Assembly: GCA_946554335.1 (NCBI GenBank)
Contig: CAMNSA010000009.1
Location: 46,284 to 110,283, forward strand
DNA length: 64,000 nt
Direction of reading: 5' to 3'
Source of the DNA: an uncultured Neglectibacter sp.
Lineage (GTDB): Bacteria; Bacillota; Clostridia; Oscillospirales; Acutalibacteraceae
Shown here: piece after piece, positions 26,069-34,390 of the stretch
How the letters are laid out: each line of letters starts with the position of its first letter
Position numbering within the stretch: position 1 is the stretch's first letter
The notes under the pieces: model-generated
The model's database searches: none
What the model was told of the DNA's origin: nothing
Seen by the model: the letters and a program-made list of their open reading frames with translations, nothing else
Made by a program: the position numbers and the translations under genes

Positions 26069-26103
26069 AATAAAAATAGTTTTAGGAGAGAGGCGGGAAG
26101 ACC

Positions 26104-26442
26104 TTGTCGATCGCATCGGACCTGATCCGCGGCCATACGGATACCATCATTCTGGCTCAGCTTTTGCAGGGGGACAGCTATGGATATCAGATCAACCGGG
26201 CCATTGAAGTGAAAACGAACGGCAAGTTTGGTTTGAAGGAAGCTACCCTCTATACGGCGTTTCGCCGGTTAGAGGAATTGGGATGGATCATCTCCTATTG
26301 GGGAGATGAAACTACAGGCGCCCGCAGAAGGTACTATTCGATCACGGAGCTTGGCAGAGAGAATTATTACCGGCTGCTCAGAGAGTGGGAGCTTTCCAGG
26401 GAAATTATCGATCAGCTGGTCAGAACCGACAGGTCACTTTGA
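26104..26442 (+). CDS. PadR-family transcriptional regulator
   Basis: This 112-residue winged-helix repressor has the PadR hallmarks LLQGDSYGYQINRAIE, LKEATLYTAFRRLEELGWI and a wing ending GARRRYYSITELG. The start codon is TTG (26104) after GAGGCGGGAAG. It is the first gene of a three-gene unit with a HAAS-domain membrane protein and a DUF4097 protein, a combination usually linked to envelope stress or membrane-active compounds (family knowledge). The regulated signal is unknown. Confidence 0.93.
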   Translation: MSIASDLIRGHTDTIILAQLLQGDSYGYQINRAIEVKTNGKFGLKEATLYTAFRRLEELGWIISYWGDETTGARRRYYSITELGRENYYRLLREWELSREIIDQLVRTDRSL

Positions 26443-26469
26443 TTTCTAGGAGTGGAAAGGAAGACTGGT

Positions 26470-27129
26470 ATGGAATATCGTATTAAGGCCTATGTGGATG
26501 AACTTTTTGAGAAAGCGCCCAAAACGCAGCAGGCCTATGAGATAAAGCTTGAGCTTGTCCAGAATCTTCTGGACAAATATCACGCCATGGTGAGTGAAGG
26601 AATAAGTGAGGAAGAGGCCTTTCAACTGACAATTTTGAATATCGGCGACATGGAAGAGGTTTTTGCGCAGCTTTCTGAATCGCCCGGCGTCTTTACTGTT
26701 TCCGGATCTGAAACTTTCCTGGAAAAAAAGCGGGCGGCGTTGACAGCCGCCGCAATCATGATGTATATTTTAAGTGTAGTGCCCCTGATCGTGTTGAGCA
26801 GTTTGGGCGTTTTTGAGGTCCTGGGCGTCATTTTGCTTCTCTGCATGGTCGCGGGGGCCACAGGGCTTTTGGTCTATTCCAATATGACAAAGCCTAAAAC
26901 CACGCAGGGCCCTGAAGCTGTTTCGTCAGTGGGAGAGGGAAAAGGCGTTGACCAGAGAAAAAAGCAGCTTTTAAAGGCTTTTCGCTCCGCTTATTGGCCT
27001 CTGGTTTTGGCCCTCTATTTTCTCTTGAGCTTCCTTACGGGCCGCTGGGGAATTACCTGGATCATCTTTTTGATTGCCCCAGCTTTGGAAACTGTGTTAA
27101 GAGCCCTGCTTTTCCCTTCGGATAAATAA
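26470..27129 (+). CDS. HAAS/DUF1700-type membrane protein
   Basis: This is a 219-residue protein. Residues about 1-75 form the helical HAAS-type domain (YRIKAYVDELFEKAPKT, EGISEEEAFQLTILNIGDMEEV), found in signalling partners of PadR proteins. Two hydrophobic hairpins follow (about 95-145 and 175-215). The start is ATG 26470 with GAAAGGAAG six bases upstream; GTG 26452 is possible but has no site. It is probably the membrane sensor or modulator of the operon. Confidence 0.85.
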   Translation: MEYRIKAYVDELFEKAPKTQQAYEIKLELVQNLLDKYHAMVSEGISEEEAFQLTILNIGDMEEVFAQLSESPGVFTVSGSETFLEKKRAALTAAAIMMYILSVVPLIVLSSLGVFEVLGVILLLCMVAGATGLLVYSNMTKPKTTQGPEAVSSVGEGKGVDQRKKQLLKAFRSAYWPLVLALYFLLSFLTGRWGITWIIFLIAPALETVLRALLFPSDK

Positions 27130-27147
27130 GTTAGGAGGACACAACCC

Positions 27148-28131
27148 GTGAAGAAATCTTTGCTGTTTACAATGATCGCAGGCGGTATCTCCGCGCTTTT
27201 TTTGATCTGCGTTTTGATCGTAGGGGTCAAGAGCGACGGGTTCGGCCTGGGAGCAATGCTGAACGGCGAAGAGGAGGATCAGGGCAAGTGGCAGATAAAG
27301 TATACCTATAGCTGGAACGCGGAAGATCTGGAGGGGATCTCAATCTCCTGGAAGAACGGACCTGTCACTGTGAAAACCGGAAAAGACAGCTATGTGAAGA
27401 TCACGGAAAGCGTAAATCAAGCTCTTGCTGAAAAGGAGACTTTGAGCCTTTCTTCTTCCGGAGATGTGCTGCAGATCAAGTGGAACAGCGATTTCATCTC
27501 TTTGCCGGTTTTCTGGGACAGGGAAAAGGCTTTGGAGGTGATCGTTCCGGAAAAGCTTGCGAAAACGATGCAGGTTCTGCATTGCAAAAATGATTCCGGA
27601 AATATTGAAGCTTCCGGCTTCAATGCGGTAAGCTGCCGCTTTTCCTCTGTTTCCGGCTCTTTATTCGTTTCTGATCTTTCCGGGGAAAATATAGAGCTTT
27701 CCACCGTTTCCGGAGACCTTTCCTTTCAGACGCTCACCATGGCAGAGCTGGTTTATGCGAGCACAGTGTCCGGGACTCTGCAGGGAGAACAGTTTTATAC
27801 GCCGAAATCCAGATTTTCGACAGTTTCCGGGAAGGCGACGCTTTCCGGAAACGCGGATGAGTTTTCTGTTTCTTCTATCTCCGCGCCGGTGTCCGTTAAG
27901 CTTTTGAAATGTCCCAGGGAAGCCTCTCTGGAATCTGTTTCCGGAAAGCTTTCCCTTTCTATCCCGGAGAACGGGGGATTTCTGACGACCCATACCAGCG
28001 TGTCCGGCCGTTTTTCCTCTGAGTTTCCCTTGACCCAAGAGGGACGGGAAAACGCTTTTTATAAGGATGGGAAGAGGGCGAAGCTTTCCTTTTCCACCAC
28101 CTCGGGGAAAATGGAGCTTTTAAAGAACTAG
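27148..28131 (+). CDS. DUF4097 beta-helix surface protein
   Basis: This 327-residue protein has one N-terminal membrane segment (about 5-27). A repetitive beta-solenoid region from about 120 onward carries a recurring VSG unit (SSVSGSLFVSDL, STVSGDLSFQT, STVSGTLQGE, STVSGKATLSG, ESVSGKLSLS), as in DUF4097 putative adhesins. The GTG start follows TAGGAGG. It is last in the PadR operon and ends at a strong terminator. It is predicted to sit outside the membrane; its function is unknown. Confidence 0.88.
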   Translation: MKKSLLFTMIAGGISALFLICVLIVGVKSDGFGLGAMLNGEEEDQGKWQIKYTYSWNAEDLEGISISWKNGPVTVKTGKDSYVKITESVNQALAEKETLSLSSSGDVLQIKWNSDFISLPVFWDREKALEVIVPEKLAKTMQVLHCKNDSGNIEASGFNAVSCRFSSVSGSLFVSDLSGENIELSTVSGDLSFQTLTMAELVYASTVSGTLQGEQFYTPKSRFSTVSGKATLSGNADEFSVSSISAPVSVKLLKCPREASLESVSGKLSLSIPENGGFLTTHTSVSGRFSSEFPLTQEGRENAFYKDGKRAKLSFSTTSGKMELLKN

Positions 28132-28145
28132 CTTTTCCGGATCCC

Positions 28146-28182
28146 AAAAAATCCCACGGTAATCTACCGTGGGATTTTTTTA
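28146..28182 (+). terminator. Intrinsic terminator after the DUF4097 gene
   Basis: The near-perfect stem AAAAAATCCCACGGTA / TACCGTGGGATTTTTT lies between convergent genes and probably works on both strands. Confidence 0.93.
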
Positions 28183-28203
28183 CTCGAAGCACAGTGAAAA
28201 CGC

Positions 28204-29154
28204 CTACAGCTTTCTTCGCGGCGGCATGGGATCAGAAAATTTGGTGGCCATATATTTCTCGCTTTGGATAGGGGAATAGACAAATTCATCGATATGCTGT
28301 CCGTTAAAGAAATATTCCGGCACGCCGGGCTTCGTGGGAGGAGTGTCAAAGGTTTCGATAATGATCAGCTTGATCTTCATGCGGGAAGGTAAAATGCTTT
28401 TGATGAATACGCTGGCCTGCTGGCCGGGAAAGATGTTTTCCTTAACCTCCGCAAGACCTGCCAGATTAGGTGTAAGCTCCACAAAAACCCCGTAGCTTTC
28501 AATGCTGCGGATGATGCCGGCCACAGTTTCTCCCGGGCGAAACCGCTGGGCGTTTTCCTCCCAGGTTCCCAACAGCTCCTTATGGGAAAGGGTGATCCTG
28601 CCGTTTTCTTTGGCTCGCACCACGGCTCGGATGTCCATTCCCACGCAAAAGCGCTCCCTGGGATGTTCGATCCGTGAAACGGAAATAGAGTCGATGGGAA
28701 GCAGAGACACCACTCCGCAGCCGATATCCGCAAACACGCCGAAGGGCTCAATATGGGTGATCCTGGCGTTAATCACATCTCCCGGGGTCAGGGCGGAAAG
28801 GTATTCCCGCCTGCACTTTTCCTGGGCGGCTCTCCGGGAAAGCAGGGCGGTGATCCTCCCGTATTCGTCACGGATGAAGTCCTGTACTAAAAAGCTTACA
28901 GGCCTGTTTACCCGGGAAATGATGGCGATATCCCGCACCGTGCCATCCCGGATGCCGATGGCCCCTTCTTCCCGCGGGATCAGACCCTTCATGAATTTGA
29001 AATCGACGATCAGATTGTGTTTGCTGTCGCACATGATAGCGCGGGCTTCCAGAATTTTTTCATCCCGCATGGCTTCACTGAGGGCAGCGGGGCTTTGCAT
29101 GGAGCTTCTGTTTTCAAATGTATCGATCAGATGGCCTTCCGGATAAAATTTCAT
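28204..29154 (-). CDS. S1 RNA-binding domain protein
   Basis: This 316-residue protein has two S1 (OB-fold) repeats, at about 130-200 (LTPGDVINARITHIEPFGVFADIG) and about 215-285 (FRPGETVAGIIRSIESYGVFVEL). The N-terminal region is unlike ribosomal protein S1. Short S1-repeat proteins of this kind are common in Clostridia and are often labelled 30S ribosomal protein S1, but the true ribosomal S1 has more repeats. The start is ATG 29154, just after AGGAGG; a much longer upstream frame has no supporting site. It is transcribed away from the cyclophilin gene. Confidence 0.85.
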   Translation of the reverse strand: MKFYPEGHLIDTFENRSSMQSPAALSEAMRDEKILEARAIMCDSKHNLIVDFKFMKGLIPREEGAIGIRDGTVRDIAIISRVNRPVSFLVQDFIRDEYGRITALLSRRAAQEKCRREYLSALTPGDVINARITHIEPFGVFADIGCGVVSLLPIDSISVSRIEHPRERFCVGMDIRAVVRAKENGRITLSHKELLGTWEENAQRFRPGETVAGIIRSIESYGVFVELTPNLAGLAEVKENIFPGQQASVFIKSILPSRMKIKLIIIETFDTPPTKPGVPEYFFNGQHIDEFVYSPIQSEKYMATKFSDPMPPRRKL

Positions 29155-29235
29155 TTTTCCATCCTCCTTTTTGTACAGAGAAATATATGAGGAGAATAGA
29201 GAGAAAATGACTTTGGAAAGGGAAGGGAAAGGCTC

Positions 29236-29264
29236 TTGAATAATTATCAAAAATGCGATAAAAT
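29236..29264 (+). promoter_or_regulatory. Probable promoter of the cyclophilin gene
   Basis: TTGAAT (29236-29241) and TAAAAT (29259-29264) are spaced 17 bases apart, 63 bases before the start codon. Confidence 0.6.
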
Positions 29265-29326
29265 AAAAGTCCGGCATCGGACTGCGTCCTGCCGGAAACC
29301 GTAATGATCCAGAAAGGAATTCTATT

Positions 29327-30172
29327 GTGATGAAAAGAAGAGTTGTAAGCTTTTTGACCCTTTTGCTGTGCTTTCTTCTCCTTGCCGGATGTGACAGCTC
29401 CGGCGCCGGTCCGGCGGAAAAGGTGATCGGCACACAGAGCGCTTTGGTAAAAATGGACGACCTGAAGCCGAAAAAGGATCCTGGCAGCATGGGCTATCAG
29501 TTGGAAGCGCCCCAGAAGGGCGAAGAGATCGCGGTGGTTACTCTTGAAAGTGGAGAGAGCTTCAAGATCCGCTTTTTTCCGGAAGCCGCCCCCAAGGCGG
29601 TTTACAGCTTTAAGCTTCATGCTTTGCAGGGATATTATGACGGCCTTACCTTTCACCGGATCATGAAAAACTTTATGATCCAGGGCGGCGACCCCGACGG
29701 AAACGGAACAGGGGGAGAAAGCGTGTGGGGAGAGGACTTTGCCGACGAATTCAGCAAGAACCTGCTGAATATTGACGGGGCGGTTTCCATGGCGAACAGC
29801 GGTGCAAATACCAACGGCAGCCAATTCTTCATCAACGCGACGCAGAATCAGACTCAGATCAACTGGGACGAGTATCAGAGCATCTATGATATCTATAAGC
29901 AGGACCCGGACGCCTTTACGGCAGCTTATGGAAAGTGCATTGACATGGGTAAGGTTACAGATCAGGTAAAGAAGCTCTATCAGGAGCACGGAGGGAATGT
30001 CCACCTGGACGGATATTACTCCACAGACGGCACCGGCCACACCGTCTTTGGGCAGGTGTTCGAGGGAATGGAGGATGTGATCAAGATCTCTCAGGTACAG
30101 ACGGGGGATAGTAACGCACCTGTCAACGCCGTGGTGATCCAAAAGGTGGAGATCGTGGAGTACGAAGGATAA
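29327..30172 (+). CDS. Cyclophilin-type peptidyl-prolyl isomerase, lipoprotein
   Basis: This 281-residue protein has a lipoprotein signal ending LLAGC (Cys at about 22). The cyclophilin domain has [21 protein letters not shown] (the catalytic Arg of FHR), a [19 protein letters not shown] core and [16 protein letters not shown] roughly 60-residue insertion ([18 protein letters not shown]..) sits between the last two. It should fold secreted proteins on the outer face of the membrane. Starts are GTG 29327 (better spaced from AAAGGA) or ATG 29330. Confidence 0.93.
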   Translation: MMKRRVVSFLTLLLCFLLLAGCDSSGAGPAEKVIGTQSALVKMDDLKPKKDPGSMGYQLEAPQKGEEIAVVTLESGESFKIRFFPEAAPKAVYSFKLHALQGYYDGLTFHRIMKNFMIQGGDPDGNGTGGESVWGEDFADEFSKNLLNIDGAVSMANSGANTNGSQFFINATQNQTQINWDEYQSIYDIYKQDPDAFTAAYGKCIDMGKVTDQVKKLYQEHGGNVHLDGYYSTDGTGHTVFGQVFEGMEDVIKISQVQTGDSNAPVNAVVIQKVEIVEYEG

Positions 30173-30180
30173 AAGAGGTA

Positions 30181-30230
30181 AAAAAGACAGCGGTGTGCTT
30201 CCAAACCGGAAACACGCCGCTGTCTTTTTA
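30181..30230. terminator. Bidirectional intrinsic terminator
   Basis: The stem AAAAAGACAGCG(G)TGTG / CACGCCGCTGTCTTTTT lies between the convergent cyclophilin and rex genes. Confidence 0.92.
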
Positions 30231-30863
30231 CAGGTCTTGAGACAGTTGATAGCATAAAGTCATTAGGCTGTCGTTCATATGGACATTTTCCGTCACAACA
30301 TCCGGATACTTGAGCGCGATGTCATAGTGACTGAAATTCCAGAAGGAGCGGATCCCCGCGTTGTAAAGCTGGTCCGAGACAGCGGGGGCGGATTCCCCGG
30401 GAATACAGAGAATGGCCATGGATGGGTGATGAAGCCGAATAAATTCCTCGATCTCATCAAAGGAGAGAATCTCGTGAGCCTTGATTTTCTGGCCGATCAT
30501 TTCGGGGGACTGATCGAAAACACCGATAAGCTCGAAGCCCAGCTGAGAAAAGGACATATGACCTGCAATGGCTTTCCCAAGGTTTCCGGCGCCGATGAGA
30601 ATACACTTATGCCGGTTCTGAAGCCCCAGGATCTGGCCGATCTGAGCGCAAAGCTCGGGCACCGGATAGCCGTAGCCCTGCTGACCGAAGCCGCCGAAGC
30701 AGTTAAAGTCCTGGCGGATCTGAGAGGCGGTCAGTCCGGTTTTCTCTGCCAGATCCTTGGAGGACACCCGGACCACGCCGCTGCGGCTCATTTCACTTAA
30801 AAATCTGTAATAACGGGGAAGTCTGCGAATGACAGACATGGAAATGGTATCTTTTTTTTGCAT
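30228..30863 (-). CDS. rex: Redox-sensing transcriptional repressor Rex
   Basis: Rex binds DNA when NADH is low and lets go as NADH/NAD rises, controlling fermentative and respiratory genes. The 211-residue protein has the winged-helix start SVIRRLPRYYRFLSEM and the recognition region TASQIRQDFNCFGGFGQQGYGY. The NAD-binding turn is LIGAGNLGKAIAGH at about 89-102. It lies 37 bases downstream of icd on the same strand with no terminator, so it may be co-transcribed. No clear Rex operator was identified nearby. Confidence 0.97.
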   Translation of the reverse strand: MQKKDTISMSVIRRLPRYYRFLSEMSRSGVVRVSSKDLAEKTGLTASQIRQDFNCFGGFGQQGYGYPVPELCAQIGQILGLQNRHKCILIGAGNLGKAIAGHMSFSQLGFELIGVFDQSPEMIGQKIKAHEILSFDEIEEFIRLHHPSMAILCIPGESAPAVSDQLYNAGIRSFWNFSHYDIALKYPDVVTENVHMNDSLMTLCYQLSQDL

Positions 30864-30900
30864 GAGAATTTAACTTTCTGAAATGATTTGTAGTTTTGTT

Positions 30901-32118
30901 TTACAGGAGCGTTTTGAGGGTCTCGTTGACAGCCAGAAGAAACTCTTCCGTTCCCACCTTCTTGACATTGGGGAGAGTGGACATAGCGGCCAGGTCGCCG
31001 GTCATCGTGCCGTTTTCGATAGTTTGGAGAGTTGCTTGCTCCAGCTTATCGGCAAAGCCTATGAGCTCCGGAAGCTCATCCAGCTCACCGCGCTTGCGCA
31101 AAGCGCCGCTCCAGGCGAAAATGGTGGCCACGGAATTGGTGGAGGTGGGCTCGCCCTTTAGGTGCTTGTAATAATGGCGCTGCACGGTGCCGTGGGCAGC
31201 CTCATACTCATAGGCGCCGTCCGGGGCGACCAGTACAGAGGTCATCATGGCAAGGCTTCCGAAGGCGGTGGCGATCATATCGCTCATCACATCGCCGTCA
31301 TAGTTTTTGCAGGCCCAGATATAACCGCCTTCACTGCGGATCACCCTGGCGACAGCGTCGTCGATCAGGGTATAGAAATACTCAATATCGTTGTCTGCAA
31401 ACTTCTCCTCATATTCCTCTTCATAGATCTTTTGGAAAATATCCTTGAAGCGGTGATCGTACTTTTTGGAGATGGTGTCCTTTGTGGCAAACCACAGGTC
31501 CTGCTTGCAGTCCAAAGCAAAGTTAAAGCACGATCTGGCAAAGCTTTCGATGCTCTTGTCAATATTGTGCATACCCTGAATGATGCCGGGGGTCTCAAAG
31601 TCGTGAATCAGGAATTTTTCCTCGCTTCCATCCTTCTTCGTCACCAGAAGCTCCGCCTTAGCTCCGGCGGGAACGGCGGTTTCCGTGCTCTTATAGATAT
31701 CTCCATAGGCGTGGCGGGCAATGGTGATGGGCTTCTTCCAGGTGGGCAGAAAGGGAACGATGCCCTTGACGAGAATGGGAGTGCGGAAAACGGTGCCATC
31801 CAAAATGGCACGGATGGTAGCGTTGGGCGATTTCCACATTTCTCTGAGATGATACTCCTCCATCCGGGCGGAGTTGGGAGTAATGGTGGCGCACTTCACC
31901 GCCACACCGTATTTCCGTGTGGCCTGGGCGGAATCCACCGTCACCTGGTCGTTGGTCAGATCCCGATTTTCAAGCCCCAGATCGTAGTATTCTGTCTTGA
32001 GCTCCAGATAGGGGGAGAGCAGAATATCCTTGATCATTTTCCAGATGATACGGGTCATTTCATCCCCGTCCATCTCAACCAGAGGCGTTTTCATTGAGAT
32101 CTTCGTAAAATCAGACAT
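30901..32118 (-). CDS. icd: NADP-dependent isocitrate dehydrogenase
   Basis: The enzyme oxidises isocitrate to 2-oxoglutarate with NADP. The 405-residue protein belongs to the eukaryote-like dimeric group (type II): [51 protein letters not shown], and [14 protein letters not shown]. It is not the E. coli-like form. The start at 32118 follows AAAGGAG at eight bases. It leads a unit with rex and supplies 2-oxoglutarate for glutamate. Confidence 0.96.
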   Translation of the reverse strand: MSDFTKISMKTPLVEMDGDEMTRIIWKMIKDILLSPYLELKTEYYDLGLENRDLTNDQVTVDSAQATRKYGVAVKCATITPNSARMEEYHLREMWKSPNATIRAILDGTVFRTPILVKGIVPFLPTWKKPITIARHAYGDIYKSTETAVPAGAKAELLVTKKDGSEEKFLIHDFETPGIIQGMHNIDKSIESFARSCFNFALDCKQDLWFATKDTISKKYDHRFKDIFQKIYEEEYEEKFADNDIEYFYTLIDDAVARVIRSEGGYIWACKNYDGDVMSDMIATAFGSLAMMTSVLVAPDGAYEYEAAHGTVQRHYYKHLKGEPTSTNSVATIFAWSGALRKRGELDELPELIGFADKLEQATLQTIENGTMTGDLAAMSTLPNVKKVGTEEFLLAVNETLKTLL

Positions 32119-32222
32119 CAGTATCGCTCCTTTACTGGAATGTTTTTTGAAAGTCTTCCGGAAAGCTGCGTACAGCGGAGAAACCACCTTCCGGGAGACT
32201 GCGGGAAAATAAAGTCAGTATC

Positions 32223-32251
32223 ATTATCTTTGAAAGAGCACTGCTTGTCAA
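32223..32251 (-). promoter_or_regulatory. Promoter of icd-rex
   Basis: On the minus strand, a perfect TTGACA (32246-32251) and GATAAT (32223-32228) are spaced 17 bases apart. Confidence 0.75.
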
Positions 32252-32268
32252 TCGGTTTTCGGGAGCGC

Positions 32269-33207
32269 TTAGAGAAAAGCAAATTCCTTTAAAACGAAGA
32301 TAAACAGGAAAAGGGTGAGAATGGAAAGCAGTGAGCTGAATACCACCAGCTGTCCTGCCAGCTTATCATCACCGCCCATTTGCTGGGCCATCGTGAAGGA
32401 CGAAACGGCGATGGGAGAAGCAGAAACGGTGAGAAGCACCGCCAAGGCGGGCCCGCGGAATCCGATCAGGATGGCGGCCCCGATAAAGAGGAGAGGGAAG
32501 AAGACGAGCTTTGCTCCTAGAGTGATGGAAAGGTCCTTGAGGCAGCTGCCGATGTCGCCGAACCCAAAAGAAGCGCCCAGAACTACGAAGGCAAGCGGGG
32601 TGGCGATCCCCGCAAGGTTGGAAACGGTCTCATATAAAATATGGGGCAGGGTGATGTCAAAGGCCACGAAAAGTACGCCGATCACTGAGGCGATGATCAG
32701 GGGGTTGGTAACGATCCCTTTGACCATCTTCCAAAGTCCCGGCTGATTCCCGTTGAAAATCTCCAGAGAGAGAACGGCAAGCACATTGTAAAGAGGGATA
32801 ATCACCGCAATGAGCACCGCGGCAAGCCCGGAAGCAGCGTCGCCGAACAGGGCAGTGGAAACAGGGATCCCGAACAGCACGAAATTGCTGCGGAACATTC
32901 CCTGCAGCATCACACCCCGGCGAGAGTTCTCTTTTTCTGTTCCGATCGCGATGCAGATAGACAGAATAAACTGAATACAGATCCCGATCACAGAGAAAAG
33001 CAAAAGATCAGAGCGAAAGCTTGCGGAAAGATCCGTGTGATAGATATTGAGAAAGACCAGAAGAGGCAGAAAGACCTTAAAGATGGCTTTGTTGGTTTGG
33101 CGCACAGAGGTTTCATTCATCACTCCAGTGAGCTTTATCACATAACCCACAGCCATCATGAGAAACAGCGGAGCTACAATTTCAAGAGCAATTCTAAGGC
33201 TTTCCAT
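32269..33207 (-). CDS. AEC-family (auxin efflux carrier-like) transporter
   Basis: This 312-residue membrane protein has about ten hydrophobic segments in the AEC pattern: VAPLFLMMAVGYVIK with the early KLTGVMNE, a mid GMFRSNFVLFGIPVS, VTNPLIIASVIGVL, and LGASFG between segments. Family members export or take up small carboxylates such as malate. Substrate cannot be assigned. The start at 33207 is set by GAGAGGG eight bases upstream. It has its own promoter at 33297-33325. Confidence 0.88.
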   Translation of the reverse strand: MESLRIALEIVAPLFLMMAVGYVIKLTGVMNETSVRQTNKAIFKVFLPLLVFLNIYHTDLSASFRSDLLLFSVIGICIQFILSICIAIGTEKENSRRGVMLQGMFRSNFVLFGIPVSTALFGDAASGLAAVLIAVIIPLYNVLAVLSLEIFNGNQPGLWKMVKGIVTNPLIIASVIGVLFVAFDITLPHILYETVSNLAGIATPLAFVVLGASFGFGDIGSCLKDLSITLGAKLVFFPLLFIGAAILIGFRGPALAVLLTVSASPIAVSSFTMAQQMGGDDKLAGQLVVFSSLLSILTLFLFIFVLKEFAFL

Positions 33208-33296
33208 AAACTTGACCCTCTCCTGATCCGATCTGTTTTCCGTCGTAAAAAAGCAGATCCTGCCGTGATTGACGGAAATATCGCAATACAAAATAA

Positions 33297-33325
33297 ATTA
33301 TACCACTAAAACGGAGGCGTGGCAA
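33297..33325 (-). promoter_or_regulatory. Promoter of the AEC transporter gene
   Basis: On the minus strand, TTGCCA (33320-33325) and TATAAT (33297-33302) are spaced 17 bases apart. The 339-base gap between the transporter and tepA holds this promoter and the opposing one at 33364-33392; nothing else was recognised in it. Confidence 0.75.
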
Positions 33326-33363
33326 ATAAAATCGGGATTTTTCCTTCAGTATTGCCTTTCGGC

Positions 33364-33392
33364 TTGCTCAAATGCCGGAAAACTGTTATAAT
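33364..33392 (+). promoter_or_regulatory. Possible promoter of tepA
   Basis: TTGCTC (33364-33369) and a perfect TATAAT (33387-33392) have a 17-base spacer; the -35 is weak. It would give a leader of about 150 bases. Confidence 0.5.
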
Positions 33393-33546
33393 AAACTGGA
33401 TCAGGTCTGCTATGAACAAAGCCTTGGAATGTTATGAAATAGTATTCTCTAAAAAAGATGCGGGGCTATTTTTAATATTTAGTTCACCACTTTTGTATGA
33501 AACGCGGGGATTCCGGCAAAATATTCATACAAAGGAGATGAATCCA

Positions 33547-34320
33547 GTGAAAAACGAAACAGAAGAGAAGAAGCGCCGCCGGGAATTCAGAAACGAGGAC
33601 ACTGCTTCTGAAGAAGAAAGTGAAGCTGTCTCTCAGCAGCAAAAGCAGATCATTGACAGCGGTTCCGTTACGACTCATAACAATGGACACACGATCCACT
33701 GTCTGACAGTGATCGGACAGATCGAGGGACATTATATCCTGCCCTCGCAAAATAAAACTACCAAGTACGAGCATGTGATCCCGCAGATCGTGGCAGTGGA
33801 GGAGGATCCTCAGATCGACGGCCTTCTGATGCTGCTCAACACGGTGGGGGGAGATGTAGAGGCAGGGCTTGCCCTGGCTGAACTGGTAGCAGGTATGAAA
33901 AAACCTACGGTCTCTCTGGTTTTAGGAGGAGGACACTCCATCGGCGTGCCTCTGGCGGTAGCCGCGAAGCGGTCTTTTATCGCGGAATCAGCTTCCATGA
34001 CGATCCATCCGGTCAGAATGAACGGACTGGTGCTGGGGATTCCTCAGACTTTGGAATACTTTCAGCGGATGCAGGACCGCATCACCAATTTTGTCACGGC
34101 AAATTCCAATATGACTAAGGAACGCTTTATGAGCCTTGCCATGAACACGCAGGAGCTGGTCATGGATGTGGGCACGGTCTTAGACGGTCCGGACGCGGTG
34201 GAGGAAGGGCTCATTGATTCCCTGGGTTCTCTCTCAGACGCTATGGATTGGCTCATCAAGATGATCGATAAGGAAAGAAAAAAAGCAAAGACCGCGCAGG
34301 GCAGGCGAAAGGAAAAATAG
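33547..34320 (+). CDS. tepA: ClpP-like serine protease TepA
   Basis: This 257-residue protein belongs to the ClpP-like TepA (YmfB) group. It has [40 protein letters not shown], the nucleophile motif [14 protein letters not shown] and [10 protein letters not shown] with the His. In Bacillus, TepA is linked to protein translocation and spore germination and its gene lies close to spoIIIE, as here. GTG 33547 is chosen because AAAGGAG is 9 bases upstream; the ATG at 33538 directly abuts that site. The N-terminal 60 residues are charged and low in complexity. Confidence 0.88.
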   Translation: MKNETEEKKRRREFRNEDTASEEESEAVSQQQKQIIDSGSVTTHNNGHTIHCLTVIGQIEGHYILPSQNKTTKYEHVIPQIVAVEEDPQIDGLLMLLNTVGGDVEAGLALAELVAGMKKPTVSLVLGGGHSIGVPLAVAAKRSFIAESASMTIHPVRMNGLVLGIPQTLEYFQRMQDRITNFVTANSNMTKERFMSLAMNTQELVMDVGTVLDGPDAVEEGLIDSLGSLSDAMDWLIKMIDKERKKAKTAQGRRKEK

Positions 34321-34390
34321 TTTCTTTCACCGGCGCTCTGCCGTTACATAACGAAAACAGAAAACGATTTTCAGAATCGGAGGGAATACT

